Shown: piece after piece, positions 23,001-38,000 of the stretch
Position numbering within the stretch: the first letter of the stretch is position 1
Layout of the letters: every line of letters begins with the position of its first letter
NCBI GenBank assembly: GCA_020152595.1
Contig: JAIGNY010001798.1
Coordinates: 824,501-888,500, forward strand
Origin: Chiridota heheva
Taxonomy: Eukaryota > Echinodermata > Holothuroidea > Apodida > Chiridotidae
DNA: 64,000 bases
Reading direction: 5' to 3'
The notes under the pieces: generated by a model
Databases searched by the model: none
What the model was told of the DNA's origin: nothing
What the model saw: the letters and a program-made list of their open reading frames with translations, nothing else
Translations under genes and position numbers: made by a program

Positions 23001-26000
23001 CATATCTCCCACATGGCATTCCACCATAGAGTGTCTCACATGGCATTCCACCATATGTCCCACATGGCATTCCACCAAATGTTCCACATGGCATTCCACC
23101 ATATGTCCCACATGGATCCAATCATACATGTATGTCCCACATTAATCCAACCATATGTACCACATGACATCCCTCCCTATGTCCCACATAGCATCCCTCC
23201 CTGTGTCCCGAATCAGTGGCTTCCCACCTGATGTTCTACATAAAATCCCACCATATGTTCCACATGGTATCCCTCCCAATGACATCCTGCTTTATGTCCC
23301 ACATGGCATCCCATCCCATGCCCCACATCCCCATGGCCTCCTACCATATGTCCCACATAGCCTCCTACCCTATGTCACACATGGCATCCTACCTTGTCAC
23401 ACATGGCATCCTACCTTGTGTCACACGTGGCATTCCAACCTATGTCACACTCTGTGTTACTCGTGGCATCCCACCATGTCCACATGGCATTCTACCCTGT
23501 TCCACATGGCATCCCACCCCATGTCCCACATGGCATCCCACCCCATGTCCCACATGTCATCCCACCCCATGTCCCACATGGCATCCCACCCTATGTCCCA
23601 CCCCATGTCCCACATGGCATCCCACCCCATGTCCCACATGGCATCCCACCCATGTCCCACATGGCATCCCACCCCATGTCCCACATGGCATCCCACCCCA
23701 TGTCCCACATGGCATCCCACCCCATGTCCCACATGGCATCCCACCATGTCCCACAAGGCATCCCACCCCATGTCCAACATGACATCGCATAGGCTCCATA
23801 AGAAGTCTCATCCTAGCTATCAGTCCCTGATTGAGCATACTTTATATGAAAGTGTCAGTTCATATAATAACTTATATGCAAATGACTTGTTGAAATGAAG
23901 TGGGACGCCATGTCCCACATGACATCCCATGTCTAACATGACATTTCATCCCATGGCAATCCACCCTATGTCCTGCATGGCAGTCCACCACATATTCTAC
24001 GTGGCATTCCACCCTGTGTCACATGGCATCCCACCCCATGTCCCACATGGCATCCCACCCCATGTCCCACATGGCATCCCACTCCATGTCCCACATGGCA
24101 TCCTACCCCATGTCCCACCCCACCCCATGTCCCACATAGCATCCCACCCCATGTCCCACATGGCATCCCACCTCATGTCCCACATGGCATCCCACCCTAT
24201 GTCTCACATGATGTCCCATAGGCTCCATAAGAAGTCTTATCCTAGCTATCACAGTCCCTGATTGAGCATACTATGTATTAAAGTGTCAGTTCATATAATA
24301 ACTTATATGCAAATGAGTTGTTGAATAAGAAAAAAAAGGTGGAGTCAATTAATTATGCCTGATATAGCCCTTGGTGTATACAACATGGTAAATATTATAT
24401 CATATGTCCCGCATGGCTCCCATCCATGTCCCACATGGCATCTCTCCCTATGCAATCACATCCTGTCACACTCCCTGATTAAGCATACTAAATAACAAAA
24501 TCTGGTCAGGTAATATACTGTAGCAACTTTATGCAAATGGCCACAATAATAAAGGTGGAGTTTAAAATTCATGCCTGATACAACTGTTGGTGCCCAAATA
24601 TTTTAAAGAATTTTAAGGATTTTAAATCTCAAGTGCTACAAGAGAGACTTGAGGATCTCTGAAGAATATTGGAAAATTGTATCATTTTACAGTTATCTTC
24701 TAAGAAAATATTAAATGTATTGTAGACTTTTTAGGGAAAATAGTCTTCAATCCTGTCTTAACTATCTCTGAAAAACTTTAACATTTTATAAGGAAATTCT
24801 AACCGTCCATAAGGATATCTGAAGAAACTTTAATTTTTTCTGAGGAACTCTGAAGAGACTTGAACATTTTCTGAGGAATTTTTAAAAAACTTAACCATTT
24901 CTCAGTGAGAAAATCTCAGGACAAATCTGTGGACGGCCGGACGGACGTAATCGCCATTACATAGGTTCGCATAATGCTTTGCATGCGAACCAAAAAGGAG
25001 TGTAATGGCAATGTGAAGGCTTTATTCCAGTCGGTTTTGACAATAGAAATCCATTTAAAAATAGAAGCCATTTCTTAAAGTAGTTTTCAAGTTATGTGTA
25101 AATCAAAGTTTAAATTTGTTTTGAGATTTATATTGAACAAATGTGGCATATGAACAGGAAAACACCTCAAAATGCTTTGATTTTCTTAACATTTCTTCCC
25201 TTAAATTCAGACCTTGAACTGTTCAAAAATGCCTGCTCCAGCTTGAGGTTAGTCATTAAAATTATCTTCCCTTTTTCAAAGAGAAATTGCAAAGGGTTAA
25301 AAAACAATGTAGCTACATCAGAAAATAAAGGCCAATCATACATCCCAAGAGTATATTTGCATATTTGAACAAAAGTCTTCAAAAAGATGTAAAACAGCAA
25401 ATTTTTAACCAACTTTGATGAAAAGGTGTTTTAGTGGACTTGAAATCAATTTAGCTAATGTTGCCTCTGCCTGTCCATATACAAAAGCATACTTTTGGGC
25501 ATTGTTTAACATTCAATACTTAACTCACTTTCATGTCTAACAATAGCATGAGCTGCAAGGAGTTTTAAGAGTGGACTTCAAAGAGAACTTGGTGGAGTAG
25601 AAGATCTCGAGCTGTTGGACGTTTCGTTTGGTCACACAAACACCGCTTAATAAAATCCTGATAAAAAAACAAGCAATTTAATTACATTTGATATGACAAT
25701 AGCTCAATATATACAAGAAAAACAATCACATCACAAAGCTTTTAACGTCAATTGATGTTTGTTTGTTGATTTTTAAAGGCACTGCGACAGTCAGAGTTAA
25801 ATGTGCCAAGAGAGTGTTAGAAAACTAAGGTACAAGAGTTAAGATGGTATGAATAATAAAGAAGTGAATAGAGGTAGCAAAAGGGAAGGAGTAATAGGAT
25901 GGTAGGATAGAAAAGGAAGGGAGTGAGGGTAAGGTTAGATCAGGTGGAATTAGTTGCAATTGCGGAGGAAGGTGATGATGTCGGAGGAGGGATTGTTCTT

Positions 26001-29000
26001 AAAGAGATCAGAAATGGAAGTGGAGGAGGAGAGGAGAGATCTGGAGTTCTGGAATAAAGGACAGGTTAAAAGGATATGCTTGATCGAGACATCAGTGTTG
26101 CAAGTAGGGCAGACAGGTGTAGGAGAGCTGGAAAGGAGAAAGAAGTGGGTGAGAAAGGAGTGACCAAGGCGGATGCGGGTGACAACAACATCCTCCCTAC
26201 GATTGCGACTGTGCAGAGGAGGGTTGGTCTCAATTTTAAGATTGATAGTGCGAAGTTTGTTACTGGTCTCAAGATTCCAGAAGTTTTGTCAGGTCTTCCT
26301 GGGGTAGCTGGAAATGGTGAAGCAGAAATAGTGCAGTAGAAGAAGTCAAGAGTGCGGAATAAGGATAGGTGAAATGTGGTTTAACAGAGTGTTGTTGGTG
26401 GCTCTGTTGGCCCTCTCGTTGCCGGGGATGCCGACATGTCTGGGAATCCAGAAAAAAGATAAATTTTTTTCCTGAGGAATAGAGAGCATAGAATTTGTTT
26501 AGGATTTGTAAGGTAAATGGATTAGACCAGAGCATGCTGAGGATGCCAGTAAGAACTGATTTTGAGTCAGAGAAGATGACGAAGCAGGGGCAGAAGGAGA
26601 GTTCTGCAAAGTTTAGAGCTAGGAGGATAGCCTTTGCCTCGGCAGAGTAGATGGGAGGCTCCAACAGGTAACCTTGAAGAAAGGGTGAGGCAGGGACAGG
26701 CAGTGATGGCTGCAGAGGAACGTTCCCAATGGAGCCGTCAGTGAAGAGGAAGGTGTTGTCTTGGAAATGTCTACTAAGTTGGCAGTATTTGGAGCCAAAG
26801 AAGGTTGAGTTGTGAAGAGCTTTCATGTAGGAGGAAAGGCCAAGGAAGACTTGGGGAGGAGGGATAACCCAAGTGGGAGTGATAATGTGCCTGGCTATCA
26901 AAATAATGTTGATGTTGGCTTTGGAGAAATGAGAATGCATCCAGATACCGAAAGGTGAGGGGGTGAATGTTGAGAGTGAAGAGGTTGGTAAAAAAGGACA
27001 GTGGGTGGAGTGGAAACATGGGTTCCGTGGGTCAGTAAAGATGTGAATAGTGAAGGAGAGACCAGCCCTGGGGGACTTTGTTGGCCTCAATGTAAAGACT
27101 GGTAATAGGGTGGTGGGGGCAAGGCAGAGAGAGCCTTAGGGTGGTATTTTCGATGATCTAAGTGTGCCTCAAGTAAAACATGCAGGCAGAGCCGTAAATA
27201 AGGTTTCCGTAATCCAGCTTATATCTGAGAAGGGAGTGATAGAGGTTAAACAAGGTGAAACAATTGGCTCCCCAGTCGGTGCTGGAGAGGACCTTGAGGA
27301 GATTGACGGTTTTGTAACAGTTGGTTTTGAAAATGTTGATGTGAGGAAGAGGGAGGGGGTAGGGTAAGAGAGCTTGGAATTAAGAGTGCTTCCTAGGAAA
27401 TGAGAACTGTCCTTACTGGAAATGATGGAATTTTTGAGACGGAGATTGGGACGTTGGTGTCACTCCAGCGAGCTAAGTTGTCCAGGCATCTTTTAAGATT
27501 ATTGATAGCTACAAAAGTTGTCTCTTTTACCAATTTAGAAGGTTAAGCATCTCCATACCTTGAAATAGCATATTTCGATTTCAATTAATAGCTTAAATCA
27601 ATATGCTAAAACTGACTGTCTTTAAAATACTTTCCTAAATTTCAATTGTTATAAATAATGACTATGTCTGTTGCAGTTACAATATGATTGAGCGTAACGA
27701 GAACTATATTTCAAAGAGCTATAAAATGGTCAACGTTTTAAACAGGTTTTGACGTGAGTTTTACTTCTCATTACATGGTTTTCAATACATTTAGATTTTC
27801 TACAGCATCCATAGAGAATAAAACATGTGTCCTTTGTTATGCTTCTTGATCATTTGTGTGGGAAATACTTTTGACCTGGTTCATTTTTGCATAATACTAC
27901 CAAAATTACTTCTTGCTAAACTTTTTCTTTCTGCTTTCTGTGTTTTTTTTACTAGGCATTTTTGATGTTGCAAAAAAGATTATATCTTTTGTAAGAAAGT
28001 TGGAAGTATGGATTGAGAAATCACAGGCCATTGAGAAGCTACAGCTATAATGTGAAGAAATGACTGAAATGAAGCTACAAATAGCATTCCTTTATAGCTT
28101 TATCTTAAAAAAAATTCGGGCTGTAAACCACTGTATATGTTAACAGTCTGATGCAGCAGCCATTATTTGCCACTGAGAAATAAAAAAATAAAAAAAAAGT
28201 ATTTAAATTCCTACTAAACCACAACAACAAAATGTCATCATTGGCATCTAAAACAAAGACAACACACAAACCATAACTATTGTATGCAAATAAAATTGTA
28301 TCAGGTCACATGAACTGTACGTCATTGAATGATGCAGGTACATCCTTGTATACTATTGGACCAAAACAAACACACATGCACTCTTGAGGAAATGATCTTC
28401 AGGCATGGCAGATTGTGCACACCTGTAAATGCACACACGGTACTAAGCACATTGATTTGAGGAACTTATATGTCGCACTCCGTCCACAATCTAAAGCATG
28501 AATGATACCTTATGACTGCAACTTTTGTAGTGAGATGAACAGCTGTGGTTATCACACTCAAAAGTGTACTTGAGTCCCTTAAAAAATGTTTGAAGTGTCA
28601 TTTTACAAAAATATTAATTACAATATTCTACGCTTGATGAGCATAATCAAAGGTACGTGAAGATATAGGGGGCAGCATTTGCTAAATTGTTGTAAAATCT
28701 ATTAAAAACCATGAAAGTAGTCCAAATTGAGCATTTTACAACAATTTGCTGAAAATATTTTGGCATAGGATCAAAAAACAATGGTGACAAAATAGAGAGG
28801 TTTAAATAATTGGAGCTGAACAAATAAACCAATATAATGTAGCTAATATTTAACCCATTCAGAGTTGAACAAGTAAACCAATATAATGTAGCTAATATCT
28901 AACCCATTTACAGTTGAACAAGTAAACCAATATAATGTAGCTAATATTTAACCATTTAGAGTTAAACAAGTAAACCAATATAATGTAGCTAATATTTAAC

Positions 29001-32000
29001 CCATTTAGAGTTGAACAAGTAAACCAATATAATGTAGCTAATATTTAACCCATTTACAGTTGAACAAGTAAACCAATATAATGCAATATAAAGCTAATAT
29101 TTAACCATTTAGAGTTAAACAAGTAAACCAATATAATGTAGCTAATATTTAACCCATTTAGAGTTAAACAAGTAAACCAATATAATGTAGCTAATATTTA
29201 ACCCATTCAGAGTTGAACAAGTAAACCAATATAATGTAGCTAATATTTAACCCATTTAGAGTTAAACAAGTAAACCAATATAATGTAGCTAATATTTAAC
29301 CCATTCAGAGTTGAACAAGTAAACCAATATAATGTAGCTAATATTTAACCCATTCAGAGTTGAACAAGTAAACCAATATAATGTAGCTAATATTTAACCC
29401 ATTTAGAGTTAAACAAGTAAACCAATATAATGTAGCTAATATTTAACCCATTCAGAGTTGAACAAGTAAACCAATATAATGTAGCTAATATTTAACCCAT
29501 TTAGAGTTGAACAAGTAAACCAATATAATGTAGCTAATATTTAACCCATTCAGAGTTGAACAAGTAAACCAATATAATGCAGCTAATATTTAACCCATTT
29601 ACAGTTGAACAAGTAAACCAATATAATGTAGCTAATATTTAACCCATTTACAGTTGAACAAGTAAACCAATATAATGTAGCTAATATTTAACCCATTCAG
29701 AGTTGAACAAGTAAACCAATATAATGTAGCTAATATTTAACCCATTTAGAGTTGAACAAGTAAACCAATATAATGTAGCTAATATTTAACCCATTTAGAG
29801 TTGAACAAGTAAACCAATATAATGTAGCTAATATTTAACCATTTAGAGTTGAACAAGTAAACCAATATAATGTAGCTAATATTTAACCCATTTAGAGTTG
29901 AACAAGTAAACCAATATAATGTAGCTAATATTTAACCCATTTAGAGTTGAACAAGTAAACCAATATAATGTAGCTAATATTTAACCATTTAGAGTTGAAC
30001 AAGTAAACCAATATAATGTAGCTAATATTTAACCATTTAGAGTTGAACAAGTAAACCAATATAATGTAGCTAATATTTAACCCATTCAGAGTTGAACAAG
30101 TAAACCAATATGTAGCTAATATTTAACCCATTCAGAGTTGAACAAGTAAACCAATATAATGTAGCTAATATTTAACCCATTTACAGTTGAACAAGTAAAC
30201 CAATATAATGTAGCTAATATTTAACCCATTTACAGTTGAACAAGTAAACCAATATAATGTAGCTAATATTTAACCCATTCAGAGTTGAACAAGTAAACCA
30301 ATATAATGTAGCTAATATTTAACCCATTCAGAGTTGAACAAGTAAACCAATATAATGTAGCTAATATTTAACCCATTTAGAGTTGAACATGTAAACCAAT
30401 ATAATGTAGCTAATATTTAACCCATTTACAGTTGAACAAGTAAACCAATATAATGTAGCTAATATTTAACCCATTCAGAGTTGAACAAGTAAACCAATAT
30501 AATGTAGCTAATATTTAACCCATTCAGAGTTGAACAAGTAAACCAATATAATGTAGCTAATATTTAACCCATTTAGAGTTGAACAAATAAACCAATATAA
30601 TGTAGCTAATATTTAACCCATTCAGAGTTGAACAAGTAAACCAATATAATGTAGCTAATATTTAACCCATTTAGACTTGAACAAGTAAACCAATATAATG
30701 TAGCTAATATTTAACCCATTTAGACTTGAACAAGTAAACCAATATAATGTAGCTAATATTTAACCCATTTAGACTTGAACAAGTAAACCAATATAATGTA
30801 GCTAATATTTAACCCATTTAGAGTTAAACAAGTAAACCAATATAATGTAGCTAATATTTAACCCATTTAGAGTTGAACAAGTAAACCAATATAATGTAGC
30901 TAATATTTAACCAATTTTGGCAGGATTTTACAAGGTTCTTAATCATTTTAATCACAGCTTAGCTAATGGTGGTTCCACATATACTTTTAAGATATGATAA
31001 CCTTAAGGTCAGAAAAACTCAAAATGGCCAAAGTAATGAGGTCACCTTTTGTATATTGTCTTTTATGGAGTCCTCTATTGCCTGATCCACTGCCTGTCTT
31101 GATATGTACTTTCTCTTTGAATCCCCATTTCCTTGGATCTCTACCACAGCCATCTCCAAGGCACAGATCCCAAAGGCATATATATCAGCACCAATTGTGA
31201 CCTTCTCCTGTGACGCTGTAATATAATCATATAATATATAAAAAAATATATAATATAATCATATAATAATATAAAAATAATATATAATCATATAATATAA
31301 TATATAATAATGTAATACATATTATAATATATAATCATATAATATAATATATAATAATATAATACATTATAATATATAATCATATAATAATATAAAAATA
31401 TAATATATAATACTATAATAATATAATATATAATAATACAATTTATATTAATATAACAATATAATATAAAAAAACATATAAAGATATAATATATAATACA
31501 TAATAATATAAATATATAATAAAATAATCATAAAATAATATAATATACAATAATATAATATATAGTAATATAATATATAATAATATAATCATATAATAAT
31601 ATAACTAGAAGGGTAAATACCGTCATGCTTTGTATGCCCATGCAAATTGACACCCATATCATATGATCTGGCCAATTATACAAATAGCATCTCACACTTA
31701 AGTCCCACATGGCATCCTATGTCCCACATGGCATCCCACCCCATGTCCCACATGACATCCCACCCCATGTCCCACATGGCATCCCACTCCATGTCCCACA
31801 TGGCAGCCCACCTCATGTCCCACATGGCAGCCCACTCCATGTCCCACTTGGCATCCTACCCCATGTCCCACACGACATCCCATGTCCCACATGGCATTCC
31901 ATCATATGTCCCACAGGGCATCCCATCCTATGACCCACATGGCATCCCACCCCATGTCCCACATGGCATCCCACCCCATGTCCCACATGGCATCCTACCC

Positions 32001-35000
32001 CATGTCCCACACGACATCCCATCCCATGTCCCACATGGCATTCCACCAGATCTCCTACATGGCATCCCACCCCATGTCCCACGTGGCATTCCACCATATC
32101 TCCCACATGGCATCCCAACCCATGTCCCACATGACATCCCATGTCCCACATAGCATTCCATCATATGTCCCACAGGGCATTCCACCATATCTCCCACATG
32201 GCATTCCAACAGTGTCTCACATGGCATATTCCACCATATGTCCCACATGGCATTCCACCATATGTCCCACATGACATCCCATAGGCTCCATAAGAAGTCT
32301 CATCCTAGCTATCACAGTCACTGATTGAGCATACTATGTATGAAAGTGTCAGTTCATATTATAACTTATATGCAAATGACTTGTTGAAATGGGGTGGGAC
32401 GCCATGTCCCACATGACATCCCATATCACATCATGTCCCACATGACATTCCATCCCATGGCAATCCACCCTATGTCCTGCATGGCATTCCACCACATATC
32501 CTACGTGGCATTCCACCCTGTCCCACATGGCATCCCACCCCATGTCCCATATGGTATCCCACCCAACGTCCCACATGTCATCCCACCCTGTCTAACATGA
32601 CGTCCCATAAGCTCCATAAGAAGTCTCATCCTAATGTAGCTATCACAGTCCCTGATTGAGCATACTATGTATTAAAGTGTTAGTTCATATAATAACATAT
32701 ATTTAAATGAGTTGTTGAACAAGGTGGAGTCAATTAATTATGCCTGATATAGCCCTTGGTGTATACAACATGGTAAATATTATATCATATGTCCCTCATG
32801 GCCCCCATCCATGTCCCACATGGCATCCCTCCCTATGTTTATATGCAATCACATCCTGTCACACTCCCTGACTAAGCATGCTAAATAAAAAAGTCTGGTC
32901 AGGTCATATACTGTAGTAACTTTATGCAAATGACCACAATAATAAAGGTGGAGTTTAAAAAATCATGCCTGATATAACTGTTTGGTTCCCAAATATTTTA
33001 AAGAATTTTAAGGATTTCAAATCTCAAGTGCAACAAGAGAGACTTGAGGATCTCTGAAGAATATTGGAAAATTGTATCATTTTACAGTATATCATTTTAC
33101 AGTTATCTTCTAAAAAAATATTAAATGTATTGTAGACTTTTTAAGGAACTAGTCTTTAATCCTATCTTAAATACCTCTGAAAAACTTTAACATTTTATAA
33201 GGAAATTCTGAGGAATTCTCTAAAAACGTTAACATTTTTGAGGAAATCTCAGGACAAATCTGTGGACGGCCGGACGGAGGTTATCATCATTACATAGGTT
33301 CGCATAAATGCTTCGCATGCAAACCAAAAATATAATACATAATACTATTATAATATAATATATAATATAATTTATGATAATATAATATATAAAAATATAA
33401 TACATAATATATAATTAATATAAATATATAATAAAATAATAATACAATAATATAATATACAATAATATAATATATAATAATATAATCATATAATATATAA
33501 TCATATAATATAATATAAAATATGATATATAATAATATAAAAATATAATATAATATAATCATATATAATAATATAATATACATTAAAGATACAACATAGA
33601 ATTGTCAGTTTTTCTTAAAGGAATAGTTTAGTGTTCACGCTAGTCCATCTCATATGAAAGTTTGTTTGTTTGATGAGGGCTTAACGGCACCACGACAACG
33701 AAGGTAAAATTGTGCCTGAGAGGTCAGATCATTCTAGAGGTAGGAAGGAAAGGAAACAGGGGGAGAATAGAGAAATTCAAGAACAAAAAGTCAGAAAGCT
33801 GTGATCGAGAGGGGAGGTGCATGGTTGAAATAAAAACAAAGTAGAGAGGGGGTGGAAGAGGAGAATTAAGTATGGTTGTAGAGGGAGGCATGATAAAGGA
33901 AGGAGATAATTTTATCCGGAGGATTTTTTTGGAAGAACTCAGCAATTGAGTTGTGGGGAGCGAGGGAAGCTCTGGGAAGATTGTACAGGGGGCAAGCAAG
34001 GAGAACGTGATGGATTGTGAGGGTGCAATGGCAATTGTTGCAGAGGGGTTGGGGGGAGCCAATAAGGAGGTAGGAGTGAGTGAGGTGGGTGTGACCAATT
34101 CTAAGACGGGTAATATGAACATTGTCGATACGAGAGAGGTTGTTGATGGTGGACTTGATTGGAATTGTGGGCTGGATGATGTGGAGTTTGTTATCAATTT
34201 GGGAGTCCCATGAGGTTTGCCAGCGGTCACGAACAAGGGAAGCGATAAGCGGTTTGATGTCAGAGAGGGTTTTGGGAAAAGGGGTAGGGAAGAGGTTGAG
34301 GGCAAGCTTAGCGGCTGCATCAGCCCTGTCATTGCCTGGGATGCCACATGGCTAGGTATCCAGAAGAAAAGAATACTTTTCCTGCAGAGGGTGGGAAAAA
34401 GAGGACTATACAAGAAACAAAATGGTGAAGAAATCATTCAACACTCTTATACCGTTAAGGAGATATTCAAGTTTAAAGCTCTTATCTGTGTAGAAATGAC
34501 TGGTGTAATAAGTCTACTATGGAAGGTTGGTGTCCTCACCCTCACAATATTTACAATTGCTCATGAATTTGAAAGAAAATTAATTTCACTTTTTCACTAT
34601 TAAAATTATTTACCCTCAAATTTTCTTCAGGTGGTAAATTATAATTACCCTTACAATATTGTTTTTCTACTTTCCTGACATATCCAATGGTTTTTAAGCC
34701 ACAAAATTGCAGGATGAAATATGGTAGAATAAATAAAGACTTTGAGGAATCCGAGGCTATGACATCACAACTAGTCTGATTTCAGTTGTTCCTACACAAA
34801 TGATACCAACCTAAAATATCTCCTTAGCGGAATAAGATTTTTGAATGACCCCTGAACTTATCCTTTGCATAATATAACAAGAATGAGATGATAAGCTGAT
34901 TGCAATCCCAGAAAATGAAATTGTTCAGTTTTTACTTCACCGTTAAAATCCTTTCCCCCCAAACAATTTTTTTATCAAAAAAATATTTTCAAGGAAACAC

Positions 35001-38000
35001 ACTTCAACAACATACTATGCAGATGGAAGGTATTTTTAATAGAATGAATTGCCTCTTTCTAAATTATTGAAGAAAAAAAAAAAAGCTGAATTATTGAGAA
35101 CAATATTACATGCAATTTACGAAAACATGTAACTGCTTATGTACCTTGCATTCTAAATAAAAGAAAAATACTTTATCTATCGACATACAAAACATGCCTT
35201 GGACCTGCAAGGATGACATCACACTGCACTGGTCACTATCAACATATCACATTACACTGGTCACTATCAACACATCACACTGTGTACTACACTGGTCATT
35301 ATCAACACATCACACTGCATACTGCACTAGTCACTATCAACACATCACACTGTATACTGCACTGGTCACTATCAACACATCACACTGTGTACTACACTGG
35401 TCACTATCAACACATCACACTGCATACTACACTGGTCACTATCAACACATCACACTGTGTACTACACTGGTCACTATCAACACATCACACTGTGTACTAC
35501 ACTGGTCACTATCAACACATCACACTGTGTACTACACTGGTCACTATCAACACATCACACTGTATACTGTCCTGGTCACTATCAACACATCACACTGTAT
35601 ACTACACTGGTCACTATCAACACATCACACTGTATACTACACTGGTCACTATCAACACATCACACTGTATACTGCACTAGTCACTATCAACACATCAAAA
35701 TGTTTACTGCACTGGTCACTATCAACACATCACACTGTATACTGCACTAGCCACTATCAACACATCAAACTGTATACTGCACTGGTCACTATCAATACAT
35801 CACACTGTATACTGCCCTGGTCACTATCAACACATCACACTGCATACTGCACTGGTCACTATCAACACATTACACTGCACTGGTCACTATCAACACATCA
35901 CACTGTATATTACACCGGTCACTATCAACACATCACACTGTATATTACACTGGTCACTATCAATACATCACACTGTATACTGCCCTGGTCACTATCAACA
36001 CATCACACTGTATACTGCCCTGGTCACTATCAACACATCACACTGCATACTGCACTGGTTACTATCAACACATTACACTGCATACTGCACTGGTCAATAT
36101 CAACACATCACACTGTATATTACACCGGTCACTATCAACACATCACACTGTATACTACACTGGTCACTATCAACACATCACACTGTATACTGCACTGGTC
36201 ACTATATTAACACATCACACTGTACACTGCACTGGTCACTATCAACACATCACACTGTATACTACACTGGTCACTATCAACACATCACACTGTATACTAC
36301 ACTGGTCACTATCAACACATCACACTCCATACTGCACTAGTCACTATCAACACATCACACTGTATACTAAACTGGCCACGATCAACACATCACACTGTAT
36401 ACTGCACTGGTCACTATCAACACATCACACTGTATACTACACTGGCCACTATCAACACATCACACTGTATACTGCACTGGTCACTATCAACACATCACAC
36501 TGTATACTACACTGGTCACTATCAACACATCACACTGTATACTGCACTGGTCACTATCAACACATCACACTGTATACTGCCCTAGTCACTATTAACACAT
36601 CACACTGTATACTGCACTGGTCACTATCAACACATCACACTGTATACCACACTGGTTACTATCAACACATCACACTGTATACTGCACAGGTCACTATCAA
36701 CACATCACACTGTATACTGCACTGGTCACTATCAACACATCAAATTGTATACTACACTGGTCACTATCAACACATTAGTGATGAATAACTGGAACTCTAA
36801 ATGAAACTGATTAAGGTATCAACATGGTTTTCCACCAATTTATCATTTGTATAAGTCCTCTATCATACACATGCAAATGAATGGAATACCCATGCATGTA
36901 CCCAAGGGACTGTAACAAATCTGCCTTACCTCCATACTCCGGAGCCAGATAATGCATATTTTTCTGTTCCTCACGGTAAGTCTTTACATGATTGTTAATG
37001 GCATCGGGGGCCACTAAGGAAAGAAAAAGAGAAAGTTTGTGTATTTAACATCCCTTTCTTAACAGCTAAGTATATAAAAATTTCCACGGCCATTTGATTA
37101 ACCAGTATTAAAGCAATGAGGAATAAAGATTCTTCATAAACATGGACAGTATTGAAGCAATGAGGAATGAAGAATCTTTATAGACATGGACTGTATTGAA
37201 GCAATGAGGAATGAAGAATCTTTATAGACATGGACAGTATTAAAGCAATGAGGAATGAAGAATCTTTATAGACATGGACAGTATTAAAGCAATGAGGAAT
37301 GAAGAATCTTTATAGATATGGACTGTATTAAAGCAATGAGGAATGAAGAATCTTTATAGACATGGACTGTATGGAAGCAATGAGGAATGAAGAATCTTTA
37401 TAGACATGGACAGTATGGAAGCAATGCAAAAGGAAGAATCTTCATAGATATGGACAGTATGGAAGCAATGAGGAATGAAGAATCCTTATAGTTATGGACA
37501 GTATTGAAGCAATGAGGATTGAAGAATCTTTATAGACATGGACTGTATTGAACCAATGAGGAATGAAGAATCTTCATAGACATGGACTGTATTAAAGCAA
37601 TGAGGAATGAAGAATCTTTACAGACATGGACAGTATTAAAGCAATGAGGAATGAAGAATCTTTATAGACATGGACAGTATTAAAGCAATGAGGAATGAAG
37701 AATCTTTACAGACATGGACAGTATTGAAGCAATGAGGAATGAAGAATCTTCATAGACATGGACAGTATTAAAGCAATGAGGAATGAAGAATCTTTACAGA
37801 CATGGACTGTATTAAAGCAATGAGGAATGAAGAATCTTTATAGACATGGACTGTATTAAAGCAATGAGGAATGAAGAATCCTTATAGATATGGACAGTAT
37901 TGAAGCAATGAGGAATGAAGAATCCTTATAGATATGGACAGTATTAAAGCAATGAGGAATGAAGAATCTTCATAGACATGGACTGTATTGAAGCAATGAG

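Noticed and set aside
26269..27090. 273-codon minus-strand frame as a host gene
   Set aside because: The motifs (TDGS, SDSKSVL) are RNase H of a LINE, with frame breaks and homologous fragments elsewhere in the window.
35194..36210. 338-codon frame
   Set aside because: It is the 35-bp array, whose three frames all lack stops.
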